Assembly (NCBI GenBank): GCA_944325435.1
Contig: CALVAC010000006.1
Coordinates: 62,001 to 126,000 of the forward strand
DNA length: 64,000 nucleotides
Reading direction: 5' to 3'
Source of the DNA: an uncultured Bacteroidales bacterium
GTDB lineage: Bacteria; Bacteroidota; Bacteroidia; Bacteroidales; UBA932
Made by a program: the position numbers and the translations under genes
The notes under the pieces: generated by a model
Told to the model about the DNA's origin: nothing
What the model saw: the letters and a program-made list of their open reading frames with translations, nothing else
Database searches by the model: none
Part shown: piece by piece, positions 51,460 to 60,913 of the stretch
How the letters are laid out: each line of letters opens with the position of its first letter
Numbering within the stretch: position 1 is the stretch's first letter

Positions 51460-54400
51460 TTAAAAAGTGATTGTCAGACCTCCGGATATGCTACGCATTG
51501 CAGAATAGGTAAAGTTGCCGTTGTTGTTCGAACCTCCCGTAGCACCGAAACTCATCCTCGGATCAAGGCCCTTGCGGGCAGAGAATACCCACAGATTGTC
51601 TCCTGTAGCATATACCCTGAGGCTTGCTATGTGCAGTTTCTGCACCCATTTCTCAGGGAAGGTGTAGCCAAGGGTGATATTGTTGATGCTCAGATAGTCC
51701 GAACTCGTCAGGAATCTGTCGCTGTCGCTCTCGTACGTGTTGTCGGAGGCATCGAGACGCGGAATATCCGTGTCCGGATTTGCCGGGGACCATGAATTCA
51801 GAATATCCTTGTGCCAGTTGGTACCGGCCATCTGTGAACAGCCCGAATGCATCAGCTGCTGGTATGTGCCATCATACAGACGGCCACCGAGCTGGTAAGA
51901 GAACTGGGCGGAAAAATCGAAACCGTAGAAATTGAGGGTCGTCCCGAATCCTCCATAGACCTTTGCCATAGTGTCTCCGCAGTCAGCAAGAGCGGCAAGG
52001 TTATAGTCGGTGGTAGTGCTCCAGTCATCATTGTCAGGATCCATATAATAGAGTGCCTGCCCGGTGTCCGGATCGATGCCTGCATACTTCCTGTAATATG
52101 CCTGGTACATGGAACCTCCTATCTTGAGGATAGAGGATGAGCTTCTTATGCCTGTATCCTTCACATCATCGTCAAGGTCGAGTATCCTGTTCGTGACATG
52201 GGTGAGGTTGAAGTTGACTGTCCAGTCGAGATGGCTCGTAGAAATGAGTGTTCCGTACAGTTCAAGCTCTACTCCGTGGTTCAGTATGCTTCCCACATTG
52301 GTAGGGATGGAGCCTGCGGTGATGCCGGAAGAACTCGGGACCTGCTTGTTGTAAAGCAGGTCAACTGTCTTGCGGTTGAAATATTCTACGGTACCGCCGA
52401 GCCTGTCCCCGAAGAACGAGAAGTCGAACCCGGTATTGAAAGCATACGAAGTCTCCCACGTGATGTCCTCGTTACCCTTGTAATACATAGTCTTGGCATA
52501 TTCCCCGGTCGTCTCGGAATAAGTCACAGTGTACTGGTCGGTGTACGGCTGGTAGTTGGAAGCCCCGCTTGAATACAGCAGGTTGTCGTTACCCTGCACA
52601 CCCCAGCTCGCCTTGAACTTGAGCATGTCCAGCCAGTCCCTCGTACCTGCCATAAAGTTCTCATCGGAAAGGAGCCACGCCCCACCAATGCTGCCGAAGT
52701 CTCCCCAGCGGTGTCCGGGAGCGAACCGTGATGAACCGTCCCGCCTGTAAGATGCGCTCAGGAAATACCTGTCGCCATAGCTGTACTGCACACGGGAGAG
52801 GATACCCTCCGTCATATAGTTGTTGGTATATGAGGAGACATTCCTGTTTGTCACTCCGCCGGCATTGCCCAGTTCCCCGATGAACGGATTATAGAGATGG
52901 TCGTTCGATCCGTTCATCATCTGTATCTTGAGCCTGTACTGCTCATATCCCACCAGAGCCTCGATACTGTGGTTCTTGATGGTAGTCTTGTATGTGGCCA
53001 GATACTGGCAGTTGATGCCGGACACCCTCTGGTGCGTGACAGATGCCGACCCGTCGAACTCCTCGTTGCTGCTTCCCCAGCGGCTCGACAGATAGTTCAC
53101 CCTGTCATTGGACTCCGTGAGGGAGTAGTTGACGCTGAAGGTAAGCCCCTCTATCGGAGTGATATGCGCATACCACTGGCCGTTGAATGTGGTGTTGATA
53201 TCAGTGGAACGGTCATTCTCGATCACCGCACCGGCGCGGGAGTTGCCCATGAACGGCCTCTGCGCATTGGTGGAGTTGGCACCGTTGTCATACAGCCGTG
53301 TACCTGTTGCCGACTCGTACATAATGTTGCCGTACATATCCCTGACATACATAGGATAGATAGGAGCCACCATATTGGCCGCATAGAACAGGTTCAGCGA
53401 AGAATTGGACGACTCATCTGCATCTCCGTAATATGTAGCCTGGCTATAGCTCATGTTAGTCCCGACACGGAGCCATTTCTTGGCCTGGTAGTCCACCTTT
53501 CCGCGCCCGCTGTAACGGGTGAATCCGGAATTGCTGATGATTCCGTCATCATCCAGATACCCGAAACTGGCATAGTAGTTCAGCTTCTCGGTACTGCCGG
53601 ACACGGTCGCGTTGTACTCCTGACGGAGGTTGCCTTTGCCGAAAATCTCGTCATACCAGTTGTCCGGGATATAGTAATATTCCCCATCGCTGTATCCGAG
53701 GGTCGCGTTAGGGTTGAGCCTGAAGTTGGTACCTATGAGCTTCTCCCCTGCAGGGACAGTGAACACCTGATAGCCCAGACCTCCGTTGGAGGTGTTGAGC
53801 AGGGTGTTGTCGGCATACCTGTATGCCTCTGAAGAAGTTGCGCCAGCATAGATCTGGGAGTTGTACAGAGACCTGTACATCAACTCATAATATTGTCCCG
53901 GACTGTCAATCACATCATAATTCGGGACCATCCTGCGGTTGGAGCCCCACTTGGCATCAAGGGTCACCCTTGCTTCTCCGGTCTTGCCTTTCTTTGTGGT
54001 AATAAGGACAACTCCGTTGGCTCCCCTCGCACCGTAGATGGCATTGGCCGCCGCATCCTTCAGGACAGTCATAGACTCGATGTCCGCAGGGTTGATGTTC
54101 TCGATGGCACCATCATACGGCACACCATCAAGTATATAGAGAGGGTCATTGGATGCCGACATGGACCCCATTCCACGGATACGGATAGTGGCTCCGGAAC
54201 CAGGACGGCCGCTCGACTGCACGACCTGCACTCCGGACATCTGACCCGAAAGGGCTCCGGTAACATTGGCCACCGCCCTTTCCGCAAGTTTTTCAGAATC
54301 CACTGAAGCCGCAGAACCCGTAAAAGACGACCTTGTGGCGGTACCGTATGCCACAACAATTGTCTCTTCCAGCATCTCCGTATCCGGATGCAGCACTACA

Positions 54401-54678
54401 TCGAGGACTGCCGCACCCGTCAAGGGAACTTCAACTGTCTTGTATCCTATGGACGAAAATATCAGGACTCCATCCGAGGGGATATCCATCGAATATTTTC
54501 CATCCCCATCTGTATTTGCACCGGTCATCGTGCCTTTCAGCTGAATGGAAGCGAACGGCACGGGAAGACCGTTGGATGAGTCCGTAACTGTCCCCGTCAC
54601 TGTCATGATATCCTGGCCGTATGCCAGCACAGAAGCCAGGACGGCTGACAATGTCAAAAAAATCTTATGTATCTTCAT
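51460..54678 (-). CDS. SusC/RagA-family TonB-dependent transporter of the peptidase locus
   Basis: The start at 54678 (MKIHKIFLTLSAVLASVLAY) gives a clean signal peptide and 1072 residues. It has a regulatory-like domain (VTGTVTDSSNGLPVPFASIQ), a TonB/plug region (EETIVVAYGTATRSSFTGSA, IRIRGMGSMSASNDPLYILD), the GARGANGVVLITTKKG motif and a barrel ending GGLTITF. It forms an import complex with the SusD downstream. The cargo is likely peptide, by analogy with RagAB and because proteases but no glycosidases accompany it. Confidence 0.94.
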   Translation of the reverse strand: MKIHKIFLTLSAVLASVLAYGQDIMTVTGTVTDSSNGLPVPFASIQLKGTMTGANTDGDGKYSMDIPSDGVLIFSSIGYKTVEVPLTGAAVLDVVLHPDTEMLEETIVVAYGTATRSSFTGSAASVDSEKLAERAVANVTGALSGQMSGVQVVQSSGRPGSGATIRIRGMGSMSASNDPLYILDGVPYDGAIENINPADIESMTVLKDAAANAIYGARGANGVVLITTKKGKTGEARVTLDAKWGSNRRMVPNYDVIDSPGQYYELMYRSLYNSQIYAGATSSEAYRYADNTLLNTSNGGLGYQVFTVPAGEKLIGTNFRLNPNATLGYSDGEYYYIPDNWYDEIFGKGNLRQEYNATVSGSTEKLNYYASFGYLDDDGIISNSGFTRYSGRGKVDYQAKKWLRVGTNMSYSQATYYGDADESSNSSLNLFYAANMVAPIYPMYVRDMYGNIMYESATGTRLYDNGANSTNAQRPFMGNSRAGAVIENDRSTDINTTFNGQWYAHITPIEGLTFSVNYSLTESNDRVNYLSSRWGSSNEEFDGSASVTHQRVSGINCQYLATYKTTIKNHSIEALVGYEQYRLKIQMMNGSNDHLYNPFIGELGNAGGVTNRNVSSYTNNYMTEGILSRVQYSYGDRYFLSASYRRDGSSRFAPGHRWGDFGSIGGAWLLSDENFMAGTRDWLDMLKFKASWGVQGNDNLLYSSGASNYQPYTDQYTVTYSETTGEYAKTMYYKGNEDITWETSYAFNTGFDFSFFGDRLGGTVEYFNRKTVDLLYNKQVPSSSGITAGSIPTNVGSILNHGVELELYGTLISTSHLDWTVNFNLTHVTNRILDLDDDVKDTGIRSSSSILKIGGSMYQAYYRKYAGIDPDTGQALYYMDPDNDDWSTTTDYNLAALADCGDTMAKVYGGFGTTLNFYGFDFSAQFSYQLGGRLYDGTYQQLMHSGCSQMAGTNWHKDILNSWSPANPDTDIPRLDASDNTYESDSDRFLTSSDYLSINNITLGYTFPEKWVQKLHIASLRVYATGDNLWVFSARKGLDPRMSFGATGGSNNNGNFTYSAMRSISGGLTITF

Positions 54679-54736
54679 TCTGTCAAGAAGCAATACGCTT
54701 TCAAAAATTAAACATGACGACCTTCACAGGCCCGCA

Positions 54737-55678
54737 TCAGAAAGAATAGCCCACTCCGACCGAGAACGTATTCCTCAATGGAGAATTCCCGCATGCTATC
54801 AGGTAGGCGACATCCACATTCACGCCGAAGAAATGTGCCCCGAGTCCCACGGATGCGAAAGACGGGAGACCGTTCCTGGTCGAACCGTAATGGTATCCAG
54901 CCCGTACGGCCAGCAAGGAATCATACTCATACTCAGCACCTACTGCACAGCCCAGCGCGGACGGACCGCCGAAATACGCCTTGCCATCCACTGCAGCCTC
55001 AAGCCCGTGCTTTCCCCATTCATTGCTGTATGACACGGCCAGCTCGGCGTTCATCGGGATATTGAACGACTTCCCGGACTGTGTAGTCACGGGAACCCCG
55101 AGATTGTTCCCCGAGAGGGAGAAGCTGAAGTCCTTCAGCCTGTACATCAGCTGCACGCTTGCATAGAAGGTGTTCAGATTCTCATAATACTGGGATACGA
55201 TGCTCGTCGCATAGTTCAACCCGACACCTGCAGAGAACGAATCGGTGATGAGGTAGGAGACTCCTGCCCCGAGATTCCAGTCCAACGGAGTGAACTTCCC
55301 GAGTGCATTGCCGTTCTCATCCACGCCCTCGTATGGCTGGTTGAAAGCCATAGAAGCTCCGAGAGTCACACCGAAACGGCCTATCCTGTAGGTTGCCCCG
55401 AGCACCCCGGTATTGATGCCTGCTGCAGATGGCTGCAGACCATCGTAGGTGACTCCCGCAGCAAGCGTCTTCTCAGAGAACGGGACAGCCGCTATGTTCC
55501 CGAACTGGGCGTATGCATCGGACCTGAGTCCTGCCGCGATACCGCCCATAGCTGCCATCCTCGGAGTCAGAGAATTGTCAATAAACGACATGGCTGCACT
55601 CTCCTGTGCCGCTGCGGACACAGCGGATCCGGCAATCAGCACCATCGTCAAAAATATGTTCTTTCCTGTAGTTTTCAT
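54737..55678 (-). CDS. PorV/PorQ-like outer-membrane beta-barrel protein
   Basis: The product has 313 residues with a signal peptide cut near AAAQES. The PorV/FadL-like N-terminus is present (ALTPRMAAMGG-like: DNSLTPRMAAMGGIAAGLRS, then SDAYAQFGNIAAVPFSE), followed by 12-14 amphipathic strands and an aromatic end (GVGYSF). PorV shuttles T9SS cargo to the attachment complex. This one sits 12 bases after a protease that carries a T9SS sorting domain, so it may be a dedicated partner. It is 43-58 bases upstream of SusC. Confidence 0.75.
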   Translation of the reverse strand: MKTTGKNIFLTMVLIAGSAVSAAAQESAAMSFIDNSLTPRMAAMGGIAAGLRSDAYAQFGNIAAVPFSEKTLAAGVTYDGLQPSAAGINTGVLGATYRIGRFGVTLGASMAFNQPYEGVDENGNALGKFTPLDWNLGAGVSYLITDSFSAGVGLNYATSIVSQYYENLNTFYASVQLMYRLKDFSFSLSGNNLGVPVTTQSGKSFNIPMNAELAVSYSNEWGKHGLEAAVDGKAYFGGPSALGCAVGAEYEYDSLLAVRAGYHYGSTRNGLPSFASVGLGAHFFGVNVDVAYLIACGNSPLRNTFSVGVGYSF

Positions 55679-55690
55679 TTTTCAACTGTT

Positions 55691-58363
55691 CTATATTCTT
55701 ACAAAAGTGCCGGAAGCCACATCCTTGCCATCCTTGCGGAGAACCAGGCTGTATGTGCCCGGAGCGATGCCAGAAAGATCGACTTCATGAGGCTGGTCCA
55801 GAGAGATGGCGGCAGAAGCCGAATAGACCGTACTCCCGGAAGCCGTGTTCACAATCACATCATAGACTCCGGATGCAGCTGTCCTCACCTTCACGAAATC
55901 TCTTGCAGGGTTAGGATATATGTCCAGAGCCACATCCCCGTCTGCAGCCGGAGCCGACCCGATTACAGAGACAGTGATGCCGCCTGCGGCCGCTGCCCCC
56001 TTTGGATCGGTCGCGGTAATTGCTATCCTCACGCTTCCCTGTTTGAGGGCAGTGAACTCGACAAGCCCGTTCTCCTGCTCGGTATATGACACAATACCGT
56101 CATCAGTCATTGTGTAGGTAAAGGTAAAACTGTCATTGTCCTTGTCATAGAAGCAGTCGTACGGATTGAACATATATGTCGACCCTACGCTTTCGAGAGC
56201 TATCTCCTTGCCCTGTACGAACTCAGGTTCGTTGTTCGGAAGAATGGTATAAGGTATCTTGAGTGTCGTCACTCCTGTCTCCTCTCCCGAGTTGTCACGG
56301 GCAGTGATGGAACATTCATACTCTCCCGGATCGGAGTACACCGCATTGATAGTCAGCTGCACCGATCTCTCGGAAAGGGACACGAGCTCGACAATGTCCT
56401 CGCGCACTCCGCCGAACTCCCTTGTCAGAGGCTGGCCATCCGGCTCGGTGATGGTGAATGTCCTGACGACAGTGCCGCTTGCCTTGAGCACAATATCGCC
56501 TGTCTGGTCAGGGGTGATTACCGGAGCTCTGTTTGCCTTCGTGGTGATTTTCACCGGAGCAGGGATAGCAGATGTCTCGCCGATGATGTTGGCGGAAACG
56601 ACCGTACACCAATAGTCAGTGTTGAACTTGAGTCCATCTATGGTCATCGTACGGCGGTCATCTGAGGCATAGTCGAGATTCTCTATCCTGAACTCGAGCC
56701 TGTCGGCATTCCCGAGATTGTCTGCTGTGAACTCCCTGTCGTCATAATAGACATAGAAATAGCTTGCATTTTCAGGCTCCTCCACAGTGAGGGTGATGGT
56801 ATTTCCCTCGCTCTTCGCATCGAATCCAGTCACAGGGGAAGCAGCCGGAGTCTCCTGGGCAGCAGCAAGCGCAGCCACGGCATCCAGCATCCCGCTTCCG
56901 AGCATACCGGAACGGTTCATATTGTATTCATATATGGATGGATCCGCCGTATTGACAAGCAGTTTGAAAAGGTTGTCCGCCGTGAAGCCGTCCTCCGGAG
57001 TCTTGGTGGACAGGACAAGGGCGGCGACACCTGTAACGTGAGGACACGCCATAGAAGTACCTCTGTTATATCCATATTGATCGGACAGGGCAAGGCTGAG
57101 CACTTGTCCGTAATCTCCATTAATGAACTCATCCCCACCCGGAGCACAGATGTCAACCCAGTCGCCATAGTTGGTATAGTAGGTATATTTGCCTGTCGGA
57201 CCGACAGCCGCAACGGCAAGTGTCTTATCATACTGGGCCGGATAACCGGTCTCGGAGGCGAAGTTGCCGGCAGCAAAGACAACAAGACCGCCTTTCATAG
57301 GACCGACCTGATTGCCGTTTTCATCCATTCCGGCATTCTCGACAAAATAATCGATTGCCGTCTTGTCCACTTCTGTCAGAGTCGCATCGGATGACTGGTA
57401 TCCCCAGCTGTTGTTGATTATGCATGCTCCGTTTTCGGCAGCATACTGAAATGCAAGATATGTATCGCCTCCGTACTGTTCTCCTTCCTCCAGAAGCTGA
57501 AGGGCCATCAACCTCACCCCTTTCTCGGGATATTTTCCGCCTGCCACTCCACAGACACCTATACTGTTATTGTTGACTGCGGCTATCGTACCGGCCACAT
57601 GGGTACCATGTGCTTCGGGATGTATAGTACTGTTGCCCCTGACGAAATTGTATCCGTACACATCATCTACATAGCCGTTTCCATCATCATCGACACCGGG
57701 CTCTCCATTCAATTCCGCTTCATTCACCCACATGTTGCCGTTGAGATCCTCATGGCTGTATTCTACACCCTGGTCAGCGACCGCGACAATTACATCGCTG
57801 CTGCCGAAAACTCCGTAAGTATCCCATGCTTCCTGCAGTTTGATGTCAATGCCAGGAGTGAACCCATACTGTCCGGTATTATGATAATGCCACTGCCGTT
57901 CATATCCCACATCGTTCATCTCTACTGACATCTTCTTGATTTTCATCACCGGTTCCGCAAACTCTATCCCCGGAGCTGCGGCAGCATTGCCGGCAGCCTT
58001 GGATACAGGGACACTTTCATCATAACTTATCCTGAACCATCTGTGCAGTCCCGCAGCACGCTGACGGCTCTCGAACTTGCCTCCTATCATAAAGGCTGTC
58101 TTCACTCCTGTAACATTGAGTCCCTCAATCCGGAGCAGCGCGACCCCGTCCTCATTGAGTTCACCTTTGGCATCTGCATATTCGAGAAGCCTGTCCGCAA
58201 GTTCCTCAGATACCTTTACGGACATGACTCCGGGCACTGTGCCCTTGTCAGAGGCCGTCGCTGCCGGGATCTCAGTCTGAGGTTCCAGCTGCTCATCGAC
58301 ACTGCACGCCCAGAGCACCGATGCAAGGGCGACAGGCAATATGATCCTATATGTTTTCATCAT
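55691..58363 (-). CDS. S8 serine protease with Fn3/cadherin-like domains and a T9SS type A sorting domain
   Basis: The product has 890 residues. The N-terminus looks like a lipoprotein signal (ASVLWACSVDE, Cys20). The triad is Asp197 (VAVADQGVEYSHEDL), His252 (AHGTHVAGTI) and Ser437 (GTSMACPHVTG), with oxyanion Asn367 (AAGN). An Fn3 domain covers about 515-610, two cadherin/Ig-like domains about 620-800, and the C-terminal 80 residues form a type A sorting domain (LDIYPNPARDFVKVRT ... GTYSLVLRKDGK). T9SS would place it at the cell surface. Having both a lipobox and a T9SS domain is unusual. It is paralogous to the protease at 46897. Confidence 0.9.
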   Translation of the reverse strand: MMKTYRIILPVALASVLWACSVDEQLEPQTEIPAATASDKGTVPGVMSVKVSEELADRLLEYADAKGELNEDGVALLRIEGLNVTGVKTAFMIGGKFESRQRAAGLHRWFRISYDESVPVSKAAGNAAAAPGIEFAEPVMKIKKMSVEMNDVGYERQWHYHNTGQYGFTPGIDIKLQEAWDTYGVFGSSDVIVAVADQGVEYSHEDLNGNMWVNEAELNGEPGVDDDGNGYVDDVYGYNFVRGNSTIHPEAHGTHVAGTIAAVNNNSIGVCGVAGGKYPEKGVRLMALQLLEEGEQYGGDTYLAFQYAAENGACIINNSWGYQSSDATLTEVDKTAIDYFVENAGMDENGNQVGPMKGGLVVFAAGNFASETGYPAQYDKTLAVAAVGPTGKYTYYTNYGDWVDICAPGGDEFINGDYGQVLSLALSDQYGYNRGTSMACPHVTGVAALVLSTKTPEDGFTADNLFKLLVNTADPSIYEYNMNRSGMLGSGMLDAVAALAAAQETPAASPVTGFDAKSEGNTITLTVEEPENASYFYVYYDDREFTADNLGNADRLEFRIENLDYASDDRRTMTIDGLKFNTDYWCTVVSANIIGETSAIPAPVKITTKANRAPVITPDQTGDIVLKASGTVVRTFTITEPDGQPLTREFGGVREDIVELVSLSERSVQLTINAVYSDPGEYECSITARDNSGEETGVTTLKIPYTILPNNEPEFVQGKEIALESVGSTYMFNPYDCFYDKDNDSFTFTYTMTDDGIVSYTEQENGLVEFTALKQGSVRIAITATDPKGAAAAGGITVSVIGSAPAADGDVALDIYPNPARDFVKVRTAASGVYDVIVNTASGSTVYSASAAISLDQPHEVDLSGIAPGTYSLVLRKDGKDVASGTFVRI

Positions 58364-58374
58364 ATCTGTTCAAA

Positions 58375-59745
58375 TTATTCTGTTACTGATGTTGATGATG
58401 CCCTCCTTGTCATCGTGAACGGGAACTGAGGCACCTGGGTGAATGCTGTCACATTGGAAGTCAGGTTGTTGATGAATCCGATATACTGCATCTCCGTAGT
58501 CCCGAACAGTTCTCCGCCCTCCTGGGCAAGACCTTCGTTGGCAGTGACCGTAGCCGAATTGGTACCATTCAGCACAGCCGTGGCTATCGTATAGTCTCCA
58601 GCCATATAAGTGAGGCTGTTACCAGATGTCTTCGTAGCATAGAAATACAGGGAGTATGAGACACCGTCTACATACCGGTCACCCGCGTATGACGAAGTGA
58701 ACACCATATTTCCGCTCGCCGGATCGAATGAAGCCTGTACACCAGGGAGTTCCACTCCATTCAGCCCGTTCTGATATCCATAGATGATATAGGCCTGGTC
58801 AGGTACGAGATAGCTGATCGTGATGTCATACGAAATCGGCTGGTCCACGCCTTCGCCATCCTCGTATGTGCCGGAAATTCTCCAGTCACCGAGCCATCTT
58901 CCATACCCATCGCTGTATTCCACCTCTTCCGGAGTGAACGGTTCCGATGCCGCATACAGGCCGGTAGCCTTGAATTTCTCATCGACGCCTATGGCAAGGC
59001 CCACATACTCACCCTCATCCCCTGTCTCGAGGATATAGGCTGCAGTCGTATAATATACATATTCCGAACGGTCCACAATCCAGCCGGCTTCCTCCTGCTC
59101 AGCGAAATAGGCCTCACGCTCGGCAATGACCTCTTCGGCGCAGGCAGCTATGCCCTTGGCCTGGTAGTCGGCTGCAGATACGACAGCGGCGAAATAGCCT
59201 TCCTCGTTCCCGTAGGAAGTCACCTGGATGACATCGCCGTATCCTGAATTGTCGGTAGCGGCCTGCTTGCCCTGATATGTGACAATCCAGTCAGGATTCG
59301 GTTCGTAGATCACCGAACCCTCCACCGTATTGAAATATACCGATGCCGGAGTACCGTACACATTATAATCCTCATCCAGTCCGCACACCACAAGCCTGTA
59401 CATGGCGGAAGACTGCAGTCCCGTGCATTTCACGGAAGCGGAAGAGCCGGATGTCAGCACTTCGGAAGGAGCCGCACCCGATTCCTTCAACGCAGCCACG
59501 GCATTCTCGATAGCCATCGGCTCGCCCTGGGTGAAATCCCTGTAGCAGAAAGCATAATAGGTGACATCCTCAGTCCCGTTGTGGCTGACAAGAGCCGTGA
59601 CATCATTCGCGCCCACCGTCTCTATCCTGACATCGAAAGTCAGGCTGTCGCGGTCAGCGACAGCGGCCTCCTCCTGACAGCCGGCAAGCAGCACTGCACC
59701 TGCGGCCAGTGCGGCCAGCGCAGTCTCGCGATACTTGATCTTCAT
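58375..59745 (-). CDS. Fn3/lipocalin-like exported lipoprotein, paralogue of the 44703 gene
   Basis: The start at 59745 (MKIKYRETALAALAAGAVLL) gives a lipoprotein signal (LLAGCQEE, Cys23) and 456 residues; the ATG at 59769 overlaps the upstream stop. An Fn3-like domain (about 35-140) is followed by a Tyr/Glu-rich domain, ATGLYAASEPFTPEE (about 265), RWLGDWRISG and a lipocalin-like barrel ending VPQFPFTMTR. The function is unknown. Its place beside the proteases suggests a surface substrate-binding or inhibitor role, which is speculative. Confidence 0.65.
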   Translation of the reverse strand: MKIKYRETALAALAAGAVLLAGCQEEAAVADRDSLTFDVRIETVGANDVTALVSHNGTEDVTYYAFCYRDFTQGEPMAIENAVAALKESGAAPSEVLTSGSSASVKCTGLQSSAMYRLVVCGLDEDYNVYGTPASVYFNTVEGSVIYEPNPDWIVTYQGKQAATDNSGYGDVIQVTSYGNEEGYFAAVVSAADYQAKGIAACAEEVIAEREAYFAEQEEAGWIVDRSEYVYYTTAAYILETGDEGEYVGLAIGVDEKFKATGLYAASEPFTPEEVEYSDGYGRWLGDWRISGTYEDGEGVDQPISYDITISYLVPDQAYIIYGYQNGLNGVELPGVQASFDPASGNMVFTSSYAGDRYVDGVSYSLYFYATKTSGNSLTYMAGDYTIATAVLNGTNSATVTANEGLAQEGGELFGTTEMQYIGFINNLTSNVTAFTQVPQFPFTMTRRASSTSVTE

Positions 59746-59765
59746 AATATTACAATAATACATTA

Positions 59766-60890
59766 TCATTTATATTCGTATGCGACAGTCCCGCCAATCT
59801 CGCACTTTGCCGCATTGTTTACATAGAAACTTCCTCCATCCTCTGCGGTGACGATAAGCACCAGATGACAGTTGTCCACATCCCATCCATCCTCTACCGG
59901 AATGGAGAATGTATAGCCTGCCTCCTCGCCTGCATTGACTGTCCCGAGAGAGACCCCGGTATAGTCCGCATTCCTGCCGCTCCCAGTGTACTGGGCATAA
60001 CGCAGACAGTCGTTGTGTATATTGAAATCTATATTCCCGGTAGCGCCGCTGTTAAGTTGCGATCCGTAGATATCATCCTCGAGCAACCATGCGGCCACCT
60101 TGTATTCTCCTGTCTGGGCAGCCTTGACAGACATTGAGACCAGCACATTGCTGCCGTTGAGGACAGAACTTGCTGCAATCCCTGCCTGTGCAGGACGGCG
60201 GGATGCGGCTTCATTGACAAGACTCCAGTAATTTCTCATGCCGGTATCAATCGATGGATTCCCTCCCACAATTACAAGATTCTCATTATCCAGATCGGCA
60301 CTTACATACGGTGTCACATCGCTGCCATATACGCTCATAAGAGGACCTCCATAATAGGCAGGGTCGTTCCGGGCCACAGAATGGCACTCCACAAGGACAT
60401 AGCTGTTCCTTGCCGGGGACAACGACAGCTGATGCAGGGCAGAAATCGCGAACGGGCACATTGAACAGTCAGTGCTCGTGAACAATATCATCAGCGCCCT
60501 GCGGACGAACGCGGTATTGTCCGGCTCCGGATCCTCAGGAATGGCTGGCATTGAACCGGTCGCAACAATTGTCACCGTCTCCGAACGCTCTCCGTTATAT
60601 TCTGCATAGAAACCGTAGGACCCTTCCGCATCAGTTGCGAATGTCAGACCTGCCGCAGACCCGTCCCCGTTATATACGGCTGCCATATCAGTGACATCTA
60701 TGCCGTCATATTCAACGGTGAATGAAACCGCGTCAAAACCGTTCGGCTCTATCACCGTCTTGTCCGGGACAAGCTTCAGATACTGCGAGACCGTCACTCC
60801 ATCATCCTTGCTGCAAGACAATGAAACAAGGCAACACACAGCCAACATAGAGATGGTCATCACCTTCATAAATCTCGAAAAACTTTTCAT
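59766..60890 (-). CDS. Omp28-like lipoprotein with thioredoxin-like fold
   Basis: The product has 374 residues with lipoprotein signal LVSLSCSKDD (Cys26). An Ig-like domain (about 35-110) precedes an Omp28-type domain with FTSTDCSMCPFAISALHQL (CxxC, about 154-157), as in thioredoxin folds, and then a beta-sandwich (about 245-370). Omp28 of Porphyromonas is a surface protein once proposed as an adhesin. The CSMC motif suggests a redox role, perhaps on substrates or proteases of this locus. It follows the DUF6029 gene by 23 bases. Confidence 0.78.
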   Translation of the reverse strand: MKSFSRFMKVMTISMLAVCCLVSLSCSKDDGVTVSQYLKLVPDKTVIEPNGFDAVSFTVEYDGIDVTDMAAVYNGDGSAAGLTFATDAEGSYGFYAEYNGERSETVTIVATGSMPAIPEDPEPDNTAFVRRALMILFTSTDCSMCPFAISALHQLSLSPARNSYVLVECHSVARNDPAYYGGPLMSVYGSDVTPYVSADLDNENLVIVGGNPSIDTGMRNYWSLVNEAASRRPAQAGIAASSVLNGSNVLVSMSVKAAQTGEYKVAAWLLEDDIYGSQLNSGATGNIDFNIHNDCLRYAQYTGSGRNADYTGVSLGTVNAGEEAGYTFSIPVEDGWDVDNCHLVLIVTAEDGGSFYVNNAAKCEIGGTVAYEYK

Positions 60891-60913
60891 ATACGCTAAA
60901 TATTACATTCCCA

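Noticed and set aside
53893-54306. A plus-strand frame of 137 codons inside the second SusC
   Set aside because: It is antisense to the conserved plug domain and has no independent features.
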